From: Clostridiales bacterium | GTDB lineage: Bacteria; Bacillota; Clostridia; Lachnospirales; WQUN01 | Assembly: GCA_031254075.1 (NCBI GenBank) | Contig: JAIRVD010000341.1 | Location: 1 to 7,281 of the forward strand | Direction of reading: 5' to 3' | DNA length: 7,281 bases | In this document: piece by piece, positions 1 through 7,102 of the stretch | Layout of the letters: every line of letters begins with the position of its first letter | Numbering within the stretch: position 1 is the first letter of the stretch | Notes under the pieces: generated by a model | Told to the model about the DNA's origin: nothing | Seen by the model: only the letters and a program-made list of their open reading frames with translations | Database searches by the model: none | Position numbers and translations under genes: made by a program

Positions 1-444
1 GAAGGTGCTGAAATATTCGAACGAAGCGATTCGTTTTTCGAGAATTGCGGTTTTAAAGCCGTCAAAAATATCGCCGTCTCGGAATCCCCAATCGGAAAAA
101 TCGACTTCAAGCCAATTCGCGGCGGTTTTGTTGAACACTGCCGAAAGCTTTCGCAATACCGAATCGCCGTTTTGGATATTTGACAAGCCCTGCAACGCGT
201 TTAAAATTTCGTTCTGTTCTCTTTCGCTTAAAATTGATTTACTTAAAACAAACTCGGGCAGTAAGCTTATTCCTCCGCCCTTGCCCTTCTCTGTGTAAAT
301 CGGAATTCCCGATAAAGATAAAGTATCCACATCGCGATAAATCGTTCGTGTCGAAACACCGAAACGTTCCGCCAAATCTTTCGCGGTAACGCTTTTTTTG
401 TTAAGCAGCACATAAATTATTTCAAATAAACGATTCGACTGCAT
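1..444 (-). CDS. WYL/YafY-type HTH transcriptional regulator, N-terminal part (runs off the left edge)
   Basis: This is the first 148 codons of a minus-strand gene that stays open to base 1, so its C-terminus lies outside the window. The protein starts MQSNRLFEIIYVLL and has a winged helix-turn-helix at about residues 5-62. The recognition helix reads VSTRTIYRDVDTL (30-42), followed by a glycine-rich wing (KGKGGGISLL, 53-62). That layout is typical of YafY/DeoR-like regulators with an HTH_11 domain. The segment from about residue 130 (AILEKRIASFEYF) looks like the first strand of a WYL ligand-sensing domain, but the WYL signature itself is not in the window. The ATG at 444-442 is preceded by a strong Shine-Dalgarno (GAGGTGA, 455-449). 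It is divergent from secA and probably regulates itself or a gene to the left; a role in secA control is not implied. Family assignment is firm, target and ligand unknown. Confidence 0.88.
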   Translation of the reverse strand, partial: MQSNRLFEIIYVLLNKKSVTAKDLAERFGVSTRTIYRDVDTLSLSGIPIYTEKGKGGGISLLPEFVLSKSILSEREQNEILNALQGLSNIQNGDSVLRKLSAVFNKTAANWLEVDFSDWGFRDGDIFDGFKTAILEKRIASFEYFSTF

Positions 445-480
445 ACGCTCACCTCAAAGGCACATATTAATAGAATTACT

Positions 481-509
481 TTGACATTTTTTTATAGTTA
501 TGACAGAAT
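481..509 (+). promoter_or_regulatory. candidate distal promoter for the secA operon (P1)
   Basis: A perfect -35 TTGACA (481-486) is separated by 17 bases from a -10-like CAGAAT (504-509, 4 of 6). Transcription would start near 516 and leave a leader of roughly 150 bases before secA. The optimal -35 and spacing support a sigma-70/sigma-A promoter; the weak -10 makes it uncertain. Confidence 0.4.
482..505. repeat. TGACA direct repeat, possible regulator operator
   Basis: TGACA occurs at 482-486 and again at 501-505, 19 bases start to start, about two helical turns, so both copies face the same side of the DNA. The first copy is part of the TTGACA -35 of the plus-strand promoter candidate, and the second overlaps its -10. 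On the minus strand the pair brackets the candidate -10 of the WYL regulator. The placement suits an operator for that regulator, but this is inference from position only. Confidence 0.3.
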
Positions 510-518
510 TTAATTGAA
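491..518 (-). promoter_or_regulatory. candidate promoter of the WYL regulator
   Basis: Read on the minus strand, a -35-like TTCAAT (518-513, weak, 3 of 6 consensus bases) is followed after 16 bases by a -10-like TATAAA (496-491, 5 of 6). Transcription would start near 484 and give a leader of about 40 bases. The -10 lies between two TGTCA copies, a position where a bound regulator would block initiation. The region is AT-rich, so chance matches are likely. Confidence 0.3.
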
Positions 519-546
519 ATTGGAAGCGATTTTGCATTTCAATTAA
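510..546. repeat. 11-bp perfect inverted repeat in the secA leader/promoter region
   Basis: TTAATTGAAAT (510-520) and its exact reverse complement ATTTCAATTAA (536-546) flank 15 bases. As RNA the stem would be nearly all A-U and weak, and no T-run follows, so it is a poor terminator. A double-stranded operator for a dimeric regulator is more plausible. It lies at and just downstream of the expected P1 start and overlaps the candidate -35 of the divergent gene. The bound factor is unknown. Confidence 0.45.
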
Positions 547-600
547 CACTAAAAAAGCACGTTAAGTGCAAAAATCTTCTTCCGAGTGAAAATTAGGATG

Positions 601-629
601 TTGCGCCGTTTTCTTCCAACTGATACACT
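601..629 (+). promoter_or_regulatory. candidate proximal promoter for the secA operon (P2, extended -10)
   Basis: A -35-like TTGCGC (601-606, 3 of 6) and a -10-like TACACT (624-629, 4 of 6) are 17 bases apart. TGA directly before the -10 (621-623) makes an extended -10 element. Initiation near 636 would give a short leader of about 30 bases that still contains the secA ribosome binding site. Confidence 0.3.
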
Positions 630-648
630 GCAAGTAAAAAAATACGTA

Positions 649-655
649 AGAGGTG
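649..655 (+). promoter_or_regulatory. ribosome binding site that fixes the secA start
   Basis: AGAGGTG lies 9 bases before ATG 665. An in-frame GTG at 653 falls inside this Shine-Dalgarno sequence and cannot use it, so ATG 665 is the start. The resulting N-terminus, [19 protein letters not shown], is the usual one for Gram-positive SecA. Confidence 0.8.
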
Positions 656-664
656 TTTTACCGA

Positions 665-3256
665 ATGGGAATTCTTGAAAAAATATTTGGAAACTACAGT
701 GAAAAAGAAATAAAACGGCTTGTGCCGATGATTGACCGAATTGAGGGTCTTGAGCCGGAGATGCAACGCCTTACAGAAGGCGAGTTGCGCGGAAAAACCG
801 ATGAATTTAAACGCCGTTTAGCAGACGGAAAAACCTTGGATGATTTATTGCCCGAGGCATTTGCCGTATTCCGTGAAGCCACTACAAGGCTGATTGGGCA
901 GCGGCATTTCCGCGTACAGCTATTGGGCGGAGCGGTTTTGCATCAGGGCAGAATCGCCGAAATGAAAACGGGTGAAGGTAAAACGCAAACGGTTGCGTTG
1001 CCGTTATATTTGAATGCGATTGCGGGTAAGGGCGCGCATCTTGTAACGGTTAACGAATATCTTGCGGCATATCATGCCGAAATGATGGGCGTAATGTATC
1101 AATATCTCGGGCTTTCGATTGGCTGTATTCTTCACGCGTTAAAGCCGGAAGAACGCCGCGCCGCATATGCCTGTGACATTACGTATGCAACGAACAACGA
1201 ACTCGGCTTCGACTATCTGCGCGACAACATGGTTGTTTTCGAAAAAGACAAAGTGCAACGCGGACTGCATTACGCAATCATAGACGAAGTTGACTCGATT
1301 TTAATTGACGAAGCGCGAACGCCGTTGATTATCAGCGGACCGAGCGGCAAGTCAACGATGCTTTACAAGGTTGCCGACCAATTTGCCAAGAATCTTAAAA
1401 AGGGACGCATTTTAAATGAAGAAGAAATGAACAATCCGCTTCTGCGCCAGCAGATTGAAGAAGAAGGCGACTTCATTGTAGACGAAAAGAAAAAGACGGT
1501 TACGCTAACCTCGGACGGTGTAAAAAAAGCCGAGCGATATTTCGCGGTGGAAAACCTTTCCGACCCGGAAAACATAGAAATTCAGCATTTTATAAACAAC
1601 GCGTTAAAAGCGAATTACAACATGCACCGCGATATTAACTATGTAAATAAAGAAGATGAAATCTTAATCGTGGACGAATTCACCGGGCGGCTTATGCCGG
1701 GGCGGCGTTATTCCGACGGTTTGCATCAGGCAATCGAAGCAAAGGAAAATGTAAAAGTTCAACGCGAAAGCAAAACGCTCGCAACGATTACATTCCAGAA
1801 TTTCTTCAATAAATATACGAAAAAAGCCGGCGCGACCGGAACCGCAATAACCGAAGAAGGCGAATTCCGCGAAATTTACGGGCTCGACGTTGTTGCGATT
1901 CCTACGAATATGCCGATGATTCGCGAAGACAAGGACGATGTAATCTATCGCACGGAAGCCGCGAAATACAACGCAATCGTTGCCGATATCGAAGAAAGCC
2001 ACACAGCGGGTCAACCCGTGCTTGTCGGCACGGTAAGCATCGAAAAATCGGAATTGGTTTCCGCGCTGTTAAAGAGAAAAGGCATTCCGCATGAAGTCTT
2101 AAACGCGAAGCACCACGAACGCGAGGCGGAAATTATCGCAATGGCGGGGCAAAAGGGGCATGTCACCATTGCGACAAATATGGCGGGACGCGGAACGGAC
2201 ATTATGCTCGGCGAGGATGTTGTCGAGCTTGGCGGGCTGAAGGTTCTCGGCAGTGAACGCCATGAATCGCGCCGCATAGATAATCAGCTTCGCGGACGTT
2301 CCGGGCGGCAAGGCGACCCCGGCATTTCCCGTTTTTATCTCTCGGCGGAAGATGAACTGTTGCGTTTATTCGGCGGCGACAGAATGAAAGCGATTATGGA
2401 ACGCGTCGGAATGACTGACGACGATGTTCTTGAATACGGAATGCTTACGAAAGTTGTGGAAAACGCGCAGAAAAAAGTTGAAGGAAACAACTTCGGCATA
2501 CGTAAGCATCTTTTGCAATACGACCAAGTTATGAACGAGCAGCGCGAAATAATTTACGGCGAACGAAATAAAGTTATCGCAGGCGCAAATCTTCGCGACA
2601 GTATTTTTAAAATGATAAAGTCGGTAATAAACCGCGCCGTTGACGAATATACCGCCGAAGGCGATGTTCCGGAAGACTGGGATGTTAACGCGTTAAATGA
2701 AAATTTAAATCCGCTTTTTCACAAGCCGGCGCTTGTAATCGGCGACGAAGAGATGAATACAATAACAAAAGAAAGAGTGAAGGAAACTCTGTTTGAAGAA
2801 GCATCCGTCAAATACGAAAAAAAAGAAGCGGAAATTATGCCGGAACGAATGCGCGAAATGGAACGCATCGTAATGATGCGGGCAATCGACCGCCGCTGGA
2901 TGGACCACATCGACGAAATGGACCAAATGCGACAAGGAATAAGTTTGCGTTCGTATGCGCAGAGAGACCCGCTTGTTGAATATAAGTTTCTCGGCTTTGA
3001 TATGTTCGAGGAGATGAGTAATAATATTCAACTCGATACCGTTCGAGGATTATTTAACATTGCAATCGTTACGGAACAGCAGCCCGAAATGCAGCAAATC
3101 GTAAATATGGATGAAATTTCTACCAACAGCAGCGAAACCGCCGCCGCAGTAAAAAAACCAACACGCCGCGCGGAAGCAAAAGTAGGACGCAATGATGCAT
3201 GTCCATGCGGCAGCGGAAAAAAATTCAAACAATGTTGTATCAACAGGTCAGGATAA
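665..3256 (+). CDS. secA: preprotein translocase ATPase SecA
   Basis: SecA is the ATPase motor that pushes unfolded preproteins through the SecYEG channel; it shuttles between cytosol and the inner face of the membrane. The product is 863 residues. In NBD1 the Walker A is MKTGEGKT (100-107, Lys106) and the Walker B is DEVD (207-210), continuing into [15 protein letters not shown]. The preprotein cross-linking domain follows. NBD2 carries [10 protein letters not shown] (504-513, Arg509) and the arginine-rich [12 protein letters not shown] (542-553). The helical scaffold and wing region contains [19 protein letters not shown] and [17 protein letters not shown] polar linker leads to a SEC-C zinc tail with Cys846, 848, 857 and 858 ([13 protein letters not shown]), which in other bacteria binds SecB or the ribosome. 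The gene appears intact. One oddity is YH at 136-137, in [13 protein letters not shown], where the family normally has Arg-Asp. It is probably first in the operon. Confidence 0.98.
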   Translation: MGILEKIFGNYSEKEIKRLVPMIDRIEGLEPEMQRLTEGELRGKTDEFKRRLADGKTLDDLLPEAFAVFREATTRLIGQRHFRVQLLGGAVLHQGRIAEMKTGEGKTQTVALPLYLNAIAGKGAHLVTVNEYLAAYHAEMMGVMYQYLGLSIGCILHALKPEERRAAYACDITYATNNELGFDYLRDNMVVFEKDKVQRGLHYAIIDEVDSILIDEARTPLIISGPSGKSTMLYKVADQFAKNLKKGRILNEEEMNNPLLRQQIEEEGDFIVDEKKKTVTLTSDGVKKAERYFAVENLSDPENIEIQHFINNALKANYNMHRDINYVNKEDEILIVDEFTGRLMPGRRYSDGLHQAIEAKENVKVQRESKTLATITFQNFFNKYTKKAGATGTAITEEGEFREIYGLDVVAIPTNMPMIREDKDDVIYRTEAAKYNAIVADIEESHTAGQPVLVGTVSIEKSELVSALLKRKGIPHEVLNAKHHEREAEIIAMAGQKGHVTIATNMAGRGTDIMLGEDVVELGGLKVLGSERHESRRIDNQLRGRSGRQGDPGISRFYLSAEDELLRLFGGDRMKAIMERVGMTDDDVLEYGMLTKVVENAQKKVEGNNFGIRKHLLQYDQVMNEQREIIYGERNKVIAGANLRDSIFKMIKSVINRAVDEYTAEGDVPEDWDVNALNENLNPLFHKPALVIGDEEMNTITKERVKETLFEEASVKYEKKEAEIMPERMREMERIVMMRAIDRRWMDHIDEMDQMRQGISLRSYAQRDPLVEYKFLGFDMFEEMSNNIQLDTVRGLFNIAIVTEQQPEMQQIVNMDEISTNSSETAAAVKKPTRRAEAKVGRNDACPCGSGKKFKQCCINRSG

Positions 3257-3271
3257 CAGGGTGGGATAGAT

Positions 3272-3700
3272 GTGCCTAGCAGGTTGGACAAATTTCAAGA
3301 CAGCAAAAAACTGGACAGAACCGTTCGTTGCCGAAGATGCGGGCAGATGTTTGAATTCGAGGGGTTGCCTCCGCCCGCCTGCGAGCCGTGCCTGATTACA
3401 CGCGAGGAGCAATTTCTTATTGTTCGTTCGCTTGTAAAAGAATATCCGGGCATTACCGCGCTGGAGGTTAACGAAATTACCGATGTTCCCGTAAATGAAA
3501 TTTTGCGCTACATCGACAAGGGAATGATTGAGGTAATTCCGAGGCACGGCGTTTCAGGCGAGCGTATCGGCATTATGATGCAAGCCGCACGCGAACGCGC
3601 GAAAATTATTTTAAAAGAACGAAGCGAAATCGACAGTAAAATTGTTGACTCGCTCGGATTTGACAATGAAACCGAAAAATTCAGATGGCTTGGGGAGTGA
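3272..3700 (+). CDS. small zinc-ribbon/HTH protein, YvyF-like
   Basis: The product has 142 residues. An N-terminal zinc ribbon has two CxxC knuckles (Cys20/Cys23 in CRRCGQ and Cys37/Cys40 in CEPC) 13 residues apart. A helical segment at about 45-90 (TREEQFLIVRSLVKEYPG, then ITALEVNEITDVPVNEIL) reads like a winged or MerR-like helix-turn-helix ending in the wing-like DKGMIEVI. The tail is charged and helical (RERAKIILKERSEID). This order resembles YvyF/TIGR03826, an uncharacterised protein of Bacillus flagellar operons, and the resemblance is my recollection. Its role is unknown; nucleic-acid binding is an inference. There is no signal peptide or membrane segment. Translation should start at GTG 3272, with a weak GGGTGGG (3259-3265) six bases before it; no better in-frame start is visible. 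It begins 15 bases after secA and ends 4 bases before prfB, so it is co-transcribed with them. Confidence 0.7.
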   Translation: MPSRLDKFQDSKKLDRTVRCRRCGQMFEFEGLPPPACEPCLITREEQFLIVRSLVKEYPGITALEVNEITDVPVNEILRYIDKGMIEVIPRHGVSGERIGIMMQAARERAKIILKERSEIDSKIVDSLGFDNETEKFRWLGE

Positions 3701-3704
3701 AAGA

Positions 3705-4812
3705 ATGCTTGAACTTGAAGAATTAAAACGTACACTTGCACCATACAAGGCAAAGCTCATCGAAATGGGGGATTCACTTTGACTTGGCGAACGCTAAAGT
3801 CGAAATGAATCAAATCGAAGAAGAAACTCAACAGCCAAATTTTTGGAACGACCAGGCAAATTCGCAGGTCGTTTTAAAAAAGCTGAAAATATTGAAAAGT
3901 AAGATTACGTCCTTTGAAAAAGTGCAGGGCTTATACGACGACGCCGTTACGCTGGCGGAAATGGGCATTGAATCGCAGGACGCCGAGTTGGTTCCCGAAG
4001 CAAAAGAGACTGCGGCGGAATTTATCGAATCCTTCGAGCGTCTGCGCACCGACACTTTGTTGAGCGGTGAATACGATATAAACAACGCAATCGTCACGAT
4101 TCACCCGGGCGCGGGCGGAACGGAATCCTGTGACTGGGTGGGGATGCTTCTGCGAATGTACGGAAAGTGGGCGGAAAAACGAAAATTCAAATTTGAAATA
4201 TTAGACCTTCTTGACGGCGACGAAGCGGGTGTGAAATCGGTTACGTTTCAAATCAGCGGAGAAAATGCTTTCGGTTATATGCGCAGCGAAAAGGGAATCC
4301 ACAGGCTTGTGCGCATTTCTCCGTTTGACTCGGGCGGGCGGCGGCATACGTCTTTCGCGTCTTGCGATGTTATGCCCGAACTCGACGAAGCCTCCGGCAT
4401 CGAAATTAATTCCGAAGACCTCAAAGTAGACACCTATCGCTCGGGCGGCGCGGGCGGTCAGCATGTTAATAAAACCGAGTCCGCGATTCGTATTACGCAT
4501 ATTCCGTCGGGCATCGTCGTGCAATGCCAGAATGAACGCAGTCAAATTCAAAACCGTGACCGCGCCATGAAAATGTTGCAATCAAAATTATTTTTAAGGC
4601 AAAAGGAAGAACAGTTGCAAAAACTAAACGGTATTCGCGGCGAAATCAAAGACAACGCATGGGGAAGTCAAATCCGCTCATACGTTTTCTGCCCGTACAC
4701 GCTTGTGAAAGACCATCGCACCGACGAAGAAACCGGTAATGTTCCCGCCGTTATGGACGGCAATATCGACGCATTCATGAACGCGTATCTTATTTGGATG
4801 CATAAAAAATGA
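3705..4812 (+). CDS. prfB: peptide chain release factor 2 (RF2), made by programmed +1 frameshift
   Basis: RF2 recognises UGA and UAA stop codons and triggers peptide release on the ribosome. Reading starts at ATG 3705, with GGGGAG (3692-3697) seven bases upstream. It runs 25 codons (MLELEELKRTLAPYK to GDSL) to an in-frame TGA at 3780-3782. It then continues in the +1 frame from GAC 3781 to the stop at 4810-4812, giving 368 residues. The stop-codon-reading tripeptide SPF is at 205-207 and the catalytic GGQ at 250-252, the same numbering as E. coli RF2, which confirms the joined product. Residue 246, before GGAGGQ, is Ser, not the Thr of E. coli K-12. An open frame beginning TTG at 3736 covers the downstream part, but its first 15 residues are not RF2 sequence. 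The gene's last bases overlap the next start as ATGA. Confidence 0.97.
3767..3783 (+). promoter_or_regulatory. prfB: RF2 autoregulatory +1 frameshift signal
   Basis: An internal Shine-Dalgarno-like GGGGG (3767-3771) is followed by ATTCA and the slippery CTT TGA C (3777-3783). When RF2 is scarce, the ribosome pauses at UGA, the peptidyl-tRNA slips from CUU to UUU, and reading resumes at GAC. High RF2 terminates at UGA and lowers its own synthesis. The CUUUGAC core matches the classic element exactly. The gap between the G-run and CTT is 5 bases, against 3 in E. coli (AGGGGG TAT CTT). Confidence 0.95.
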
Positions 4813-5705
4813 TTTTGAAAATCGAGCCGGAAAACGCGGGTCGCAGACTGGATAAATTTTTATTTTCCTATTTAAATAACGCGCCGCATTCTTTTATTTA
4901 TAAAATTTTGCGGAAGAAGCAAATTAAATTAAACGGTGCGAAAGTAAAAGGTTCGGAGCTTTTACAAGCCGGCGATGAATTGCGATTTTTTCTTTCGGAC
5001 GAAACAATCGAAGGTTGCCGCAAGGAAATTGCTTTCGAAAAAGCCGAACCTCTGACCGGCATAATCTTCGAAGATGAAAATATTCTCGTTGTAAATAAAC
5101 CTGCGGGACTGCCCTCACAGGGCGGAATGAAAAAAGCAGACCATTTGCTTGCGAGAATTTTATTCTATCTGCAAAAAAATGATTGCGGAATTTGCAATCG
5201 ACTTGACGTTAACACAAGCGGCTTGGTGGTCTGCGGAAAAAATCCCGCCGCGCTGAAAAAAATCAATTCGTCATTCGCAAACCGCGAAGTTAAAAAAGAA
5301 TATCTTGCCGTCGTCTGTGGTATCGCAGGAGAAAAAAACACAACCCACACTCTCGAAGGCTTCTATCATAAAAACGAAAAAACCAATACCGCAACCGTCA
5401 TTGCGGGTCGTAATCCCCACGCCGTAACGAATAAACCCGTCATCACTGTTTACACCGTTCTCGCGGTCTCGAAAAAATACAGCTTGATTTCCGTTTCTCC
5501 GATAACCGGTCGCTCGCATCAAATACGCGCACACCTCGCTTCCGTCGGACATCCGTTATCGGGCGATAAAAAATACGGTGGCTCCGCTACATCATTCGCA
5601 ACGGCGCAACTTCTTCATTGCCTGAAATTGAGTATCCCCGAATTCGGAACTTTCACGGCTCCCCTGCCGAAAGGTTTTGAAGAATGTATTCAAAAGAATT
5701 TTTAA
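4809..5705 (+). CDS. RluA-family 23S rRNA/tRNA pseudouridine synthase (RluC/RluD-like)
   Basis: The product is a 298-residue cytosolic enzyme that converts specific uridines in structured RNA to pseudouridine. An N-terminal S4 RNA-binding domain spans about residues 11-62 (GRRLDKFLFSYL, then KILRKKQIKLNG). The catalytic domain has the entry motif EDENILVVNKPAGLPSQ, the active-site NRLDVNTSGLVV with catalytic Asp133, and the conserved GRSHQIRAHLASVGHPLSGD (234 onward). Asn130 stands where many family members have His (HRLD). S4 plus catalytic domain fits RluC/RluD rather than RluA, but which uridine it modifies cannot be told from sequence alone, so no symbol is given. Its ATG overlaps the prfB stop (ATGA) and has only a weak upstream GGATG, so translation is probably coupled to prfB. 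Confidence 0.93.
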   Translation: MILKIEPENAGRRLDKFLFSYLNNAPHSFIYKILRKKQIKLNGAKVKGSELLQAGDELRFFLSDETIEGCRKEIAFEKAEPLTGIIFEDENILVVNKPAGLPSQGGMKKADHLLARILFYLQKNDCGICNRLDVNTSGLVVCGKNPAALKKINSSFANREVKKEYLAVVCGIAGEKNTTHTLEGFYHKNEKTNTATVIAGRNPHAVTNKPVITVYTVLAVSKKYSLISVSPITGRSHQIRAHLASVGHPLSGDKKYGGSATSFATAQLLHCLKLSIPEFGTFTAPLPKGFEECIQKNF

Positions 5706-5720
5706 AGAACATGCGTGAAC

Positions 5721-5727
5721 GAGGGGG
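5721..5727 (+). promoter_or_regulatory. ribosome binding site that fixes the nucleotidyltransferase start
   Basis: GAGGGGG lies 8 bases before ATG 5736. An in-frame GTG at 5715 lies upstream of this site and has no Shine-Dalgarno of its own. From ATG 5736 the protein begins directly with the family's first beta strand (MKAIILAAG), so 5736 is preferred. Confidence 0.8.
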
Positions 5728-5735
5728 CAAATAAT

Positions 5736-6458
5736 ATGAAAGCAATAATCTTAGCGGCGGGATATGCTACGCGCATGTACCCTTTGACGGAGAATACGCC
5801 AAAGCCGTTGTTACCTTTACGCGGCAAGGCGGTGATTGACTATATTATTGAGCAATTAAATAATTTGCCTGTGGATGAGATTTTTGTTGTAACAAACAGC
5901 AAATTTTTTTCGCATTTTTGCGAGTGGGCGAAGAATGTGAAACTGCCGGTGGCGGTTTTGGACGACGGAACAACGAGCAATGAAAACCGTCGCGGAGCGG
6001 TCGGCGATGTTGCTTTTGCGATAGCGGAAAAAGGGTTTGACGACGAGCTTGTTGTAATTGCGGGCGACAATTATTTTACTTATGACCTGCGCGAGCAGTA
6101 CGACGTTTATCGCAAAACGGGATGCGATACATTGTGCGGAAAAGAATTCGAAGACGAGGAAAAAATAAAGGCGTTCGCGGTTGCGTTGCTTGACGAAAAC
6201 GGAAAAGTTCTTGACCTCGAAGATAAGCCGCAAAAACCAAAATCAAATCTCGCAATCTACGCGACATATTTTTTCCGCAAGGAAACATGTTCAATGTTTG
6301 CGCAATATCTTAACGAGGGTAACAATCCCGACCTAATCGGAGCATTTCCCCAGTGGCTTTATAAGCGGCGCGATGTGTATGCTTATAAGATGAACGGCGA
6401 ATGCTATGACATAGGAACAATTGAAATGTACAATAAAATGAATGGAGTGTCGGTATGA
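5736..6458 (+). CDS. sugar-phosphate nucleotidyltransferase family protein
   Basis: The product is a 240-residue cytosolic protein of the NTP_transferase (Rossmann-like GT-A) family, which joins an NTP to a sugar 1-phosphate and releases pyrophosphate. The N-terminal signature LAAGYATRMYPLTENTPKPL (6-25) contains the NTP-binding loop, Arg13 and Lys23. GDNYF (110-114) provides the likely metal-binding Asp111, and CYDIGT (223-228) provides the second conserved Asp225 near the C-terminus. There is no left-handed beta-helix or acetyltransferase extension, so it is not a GlmU-type fusion; its length is close to MurU- or RmlA-like minimal enzymes. The sugar and nucleotide cannot be assigned, and no partner sugar gene lies in the window. 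It starts 30 bases after the pseudouridine synthase and overlaps the next gene by 4 bases. Confidence 0.88.
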   Translation: MKAIILAAGYATRMYPLTENTPKPLLPLRGKAVIDYIIEQLNNLPVDEIFVVTNSKFFSHFCEWAKNVKLPVAVLDDGTTSNENRRGAVGDVAFAIAEKGFDDELVVIAGDNYFTYDLREQYDVYRKTGCDTLCGKEFEDEEKIKAFAVALLDENGKVLDLEDKPQKPKSNLAIYATYFFRKETCSMFAQYLNEGNNPDLIGAFPQWLYKRRDVYAYKMNGECYDIGTIEMYNKMNGVSV

Positions 6459-7090
6459 ACATCATCAGAACAAAGGTAGTAGAGTTAAGTGAAATTCCCG
6501 CGCTTGCGTACAAAATGAAATTAAAAAGCGGCGGAAGCGGAGTAAAATTGTATCGCACAGATGTTGACGCAACGTTTTTTGCGGAAACAGACAAGCGTAC
6601 GGGCGAAGCGGTTACGTCGGAAAAATCCGAGTTGTTTCCGGAGAGCGCGTTATGCGAAGCATTGGAGCTTCTCGAAGGTCTTCCCTATTCAGCCAGAGGA
6701 AAAGTAAAAATCGTAATTTCAAATGAAGCCGAAGCGGAAGAAATTTGCCCCGGCACGGAAAAATTAAGCATGGTTGAAAGTGACGAATTCAATTCAATAG
6801 TAGATCGCTTCTCCGATGAAAACGGAAAATTAAATTACGCTCTGATGAACAAACAATTTATTCAGTTTGCGTCATCCAGCAAGGTCGTAAGCACAATGGC
6901 GGGCGAACGCGCTTCGGAAAAAGACATCAGCATGTTTGTCTTGAAAAACCGTGCGGCGTTTCTTGCGAATAAAAAAGAACATCTTTCCGACGAGGAAGCA
7001 ACCGCGTTACTCGAAGCACTTAATGAAATCAATCCGCGCAGCGCGTTAAAGGAATTAAATTTGCATATTCGCAAAATGCTTTCACGTTAA
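6455..7090 (+). CDS. hypothetical protein, 211 residues, unrecognised
   Basis: I do not recognise a family. The ATG overlaps the preceding TGA (ATGA), and the frame is open to TAA 7088-7090, so it is very likely a real, coupled gene. The product has no signal peptide, membrane helix, Cys pair or nucleotide-binding motif. The first 75-80 residues look alpha/beta (VVELSEIPALAYKMKLKSGG, VKLYRTDVDATFF). A likely strand KVKIVISN sits at about 83-90. The rest is mostly helical and charged, ending in DEEATALLEALNEINPRSAL and a basic tail (HIRKMLSR). Base composition matches the neighbours, so there is no sign of recent transfer. Its position between a nucleotidyltransferase and pyrG may hint at a cytosolic housekeeping role, but that is only context. 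Confidence 0.8.
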   Translation: MNIIRTKVVELSEIPALAYKMKLKSGGSGVKLYRTDVDATFFAETDKRTGEAVTSEKSELFPESALCEALELLEGLPYSARGKVKIVISNEAEAEEICPGTEKLSMVESDEFNSIVDRFSDENGKLNYALMNKQFIQFASSSKVVSTMAGERASEKDISMFVLKNRAAFLANKKEHLSDEEATALLEALNEINPRSALKELNLHIRKMLSR

Positions 7091-7102
7091 GGGGATATTT
7101 TC

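Noticed and set aside
5..298. Plus-strand open frame of 97 codons near the left edge
   Set aside because: It is antisense to the WYL regulator, whose minus-strand frame has clear HTH homology and a strong RBS.
557..569. GCAC-GTTAA-GTGC mini-hairpin in the secA leader as a riboswitch or attenuator
   Set aside because: The stem is four base pairs with no alternative partner or T-run, too little to support an RNA switch.
653..664. GTG 653 as an earlier secA start adding four residues
   Set aside because: The GTG is part of the Shine-Dalgarno AGAGGTG; ATG 665 has correct spacing and gives the family's normal N-terminus.
1664..2014. Minus-strand open frames inside secA and in other genes (for example 4201-4581 and 5856-6233)
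   Set aside because: They are shadows of conserved plus-strand genes, with no recognisable domains and no convincing start signals.
2817..2824. A8 run in secA as a transcriptional slippage or frameshift site
   Set aside because: The reading frame continues intact with conserved SecA sequence on both sides, and no downstream stimulatory element is seen.
3736..3780. prfB as a single-frame gene starting at TTG 3736
   Set aside because: The first residues of that frame are unlike RF2 and there is no SD; the +1 frameshift at 3780 joins two segments that match RF2 with E. coli numbering.
3780..3782. Premature stop in prfB, suggesting a pseudogene
   Set aside because: The TGA sits in the canonical CTTTGAC frameshift element with an upstream G-run, so it is a programmed regulatory stop.
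5911..5922. CGCA-TTTT-TGCG hairpin as a terminator
   Set aside because: The stem is only 4 bp, it lies inside the nucleotidyltransferase coding sequence, and the T-run precedes it rather than follows it on the plus strand.
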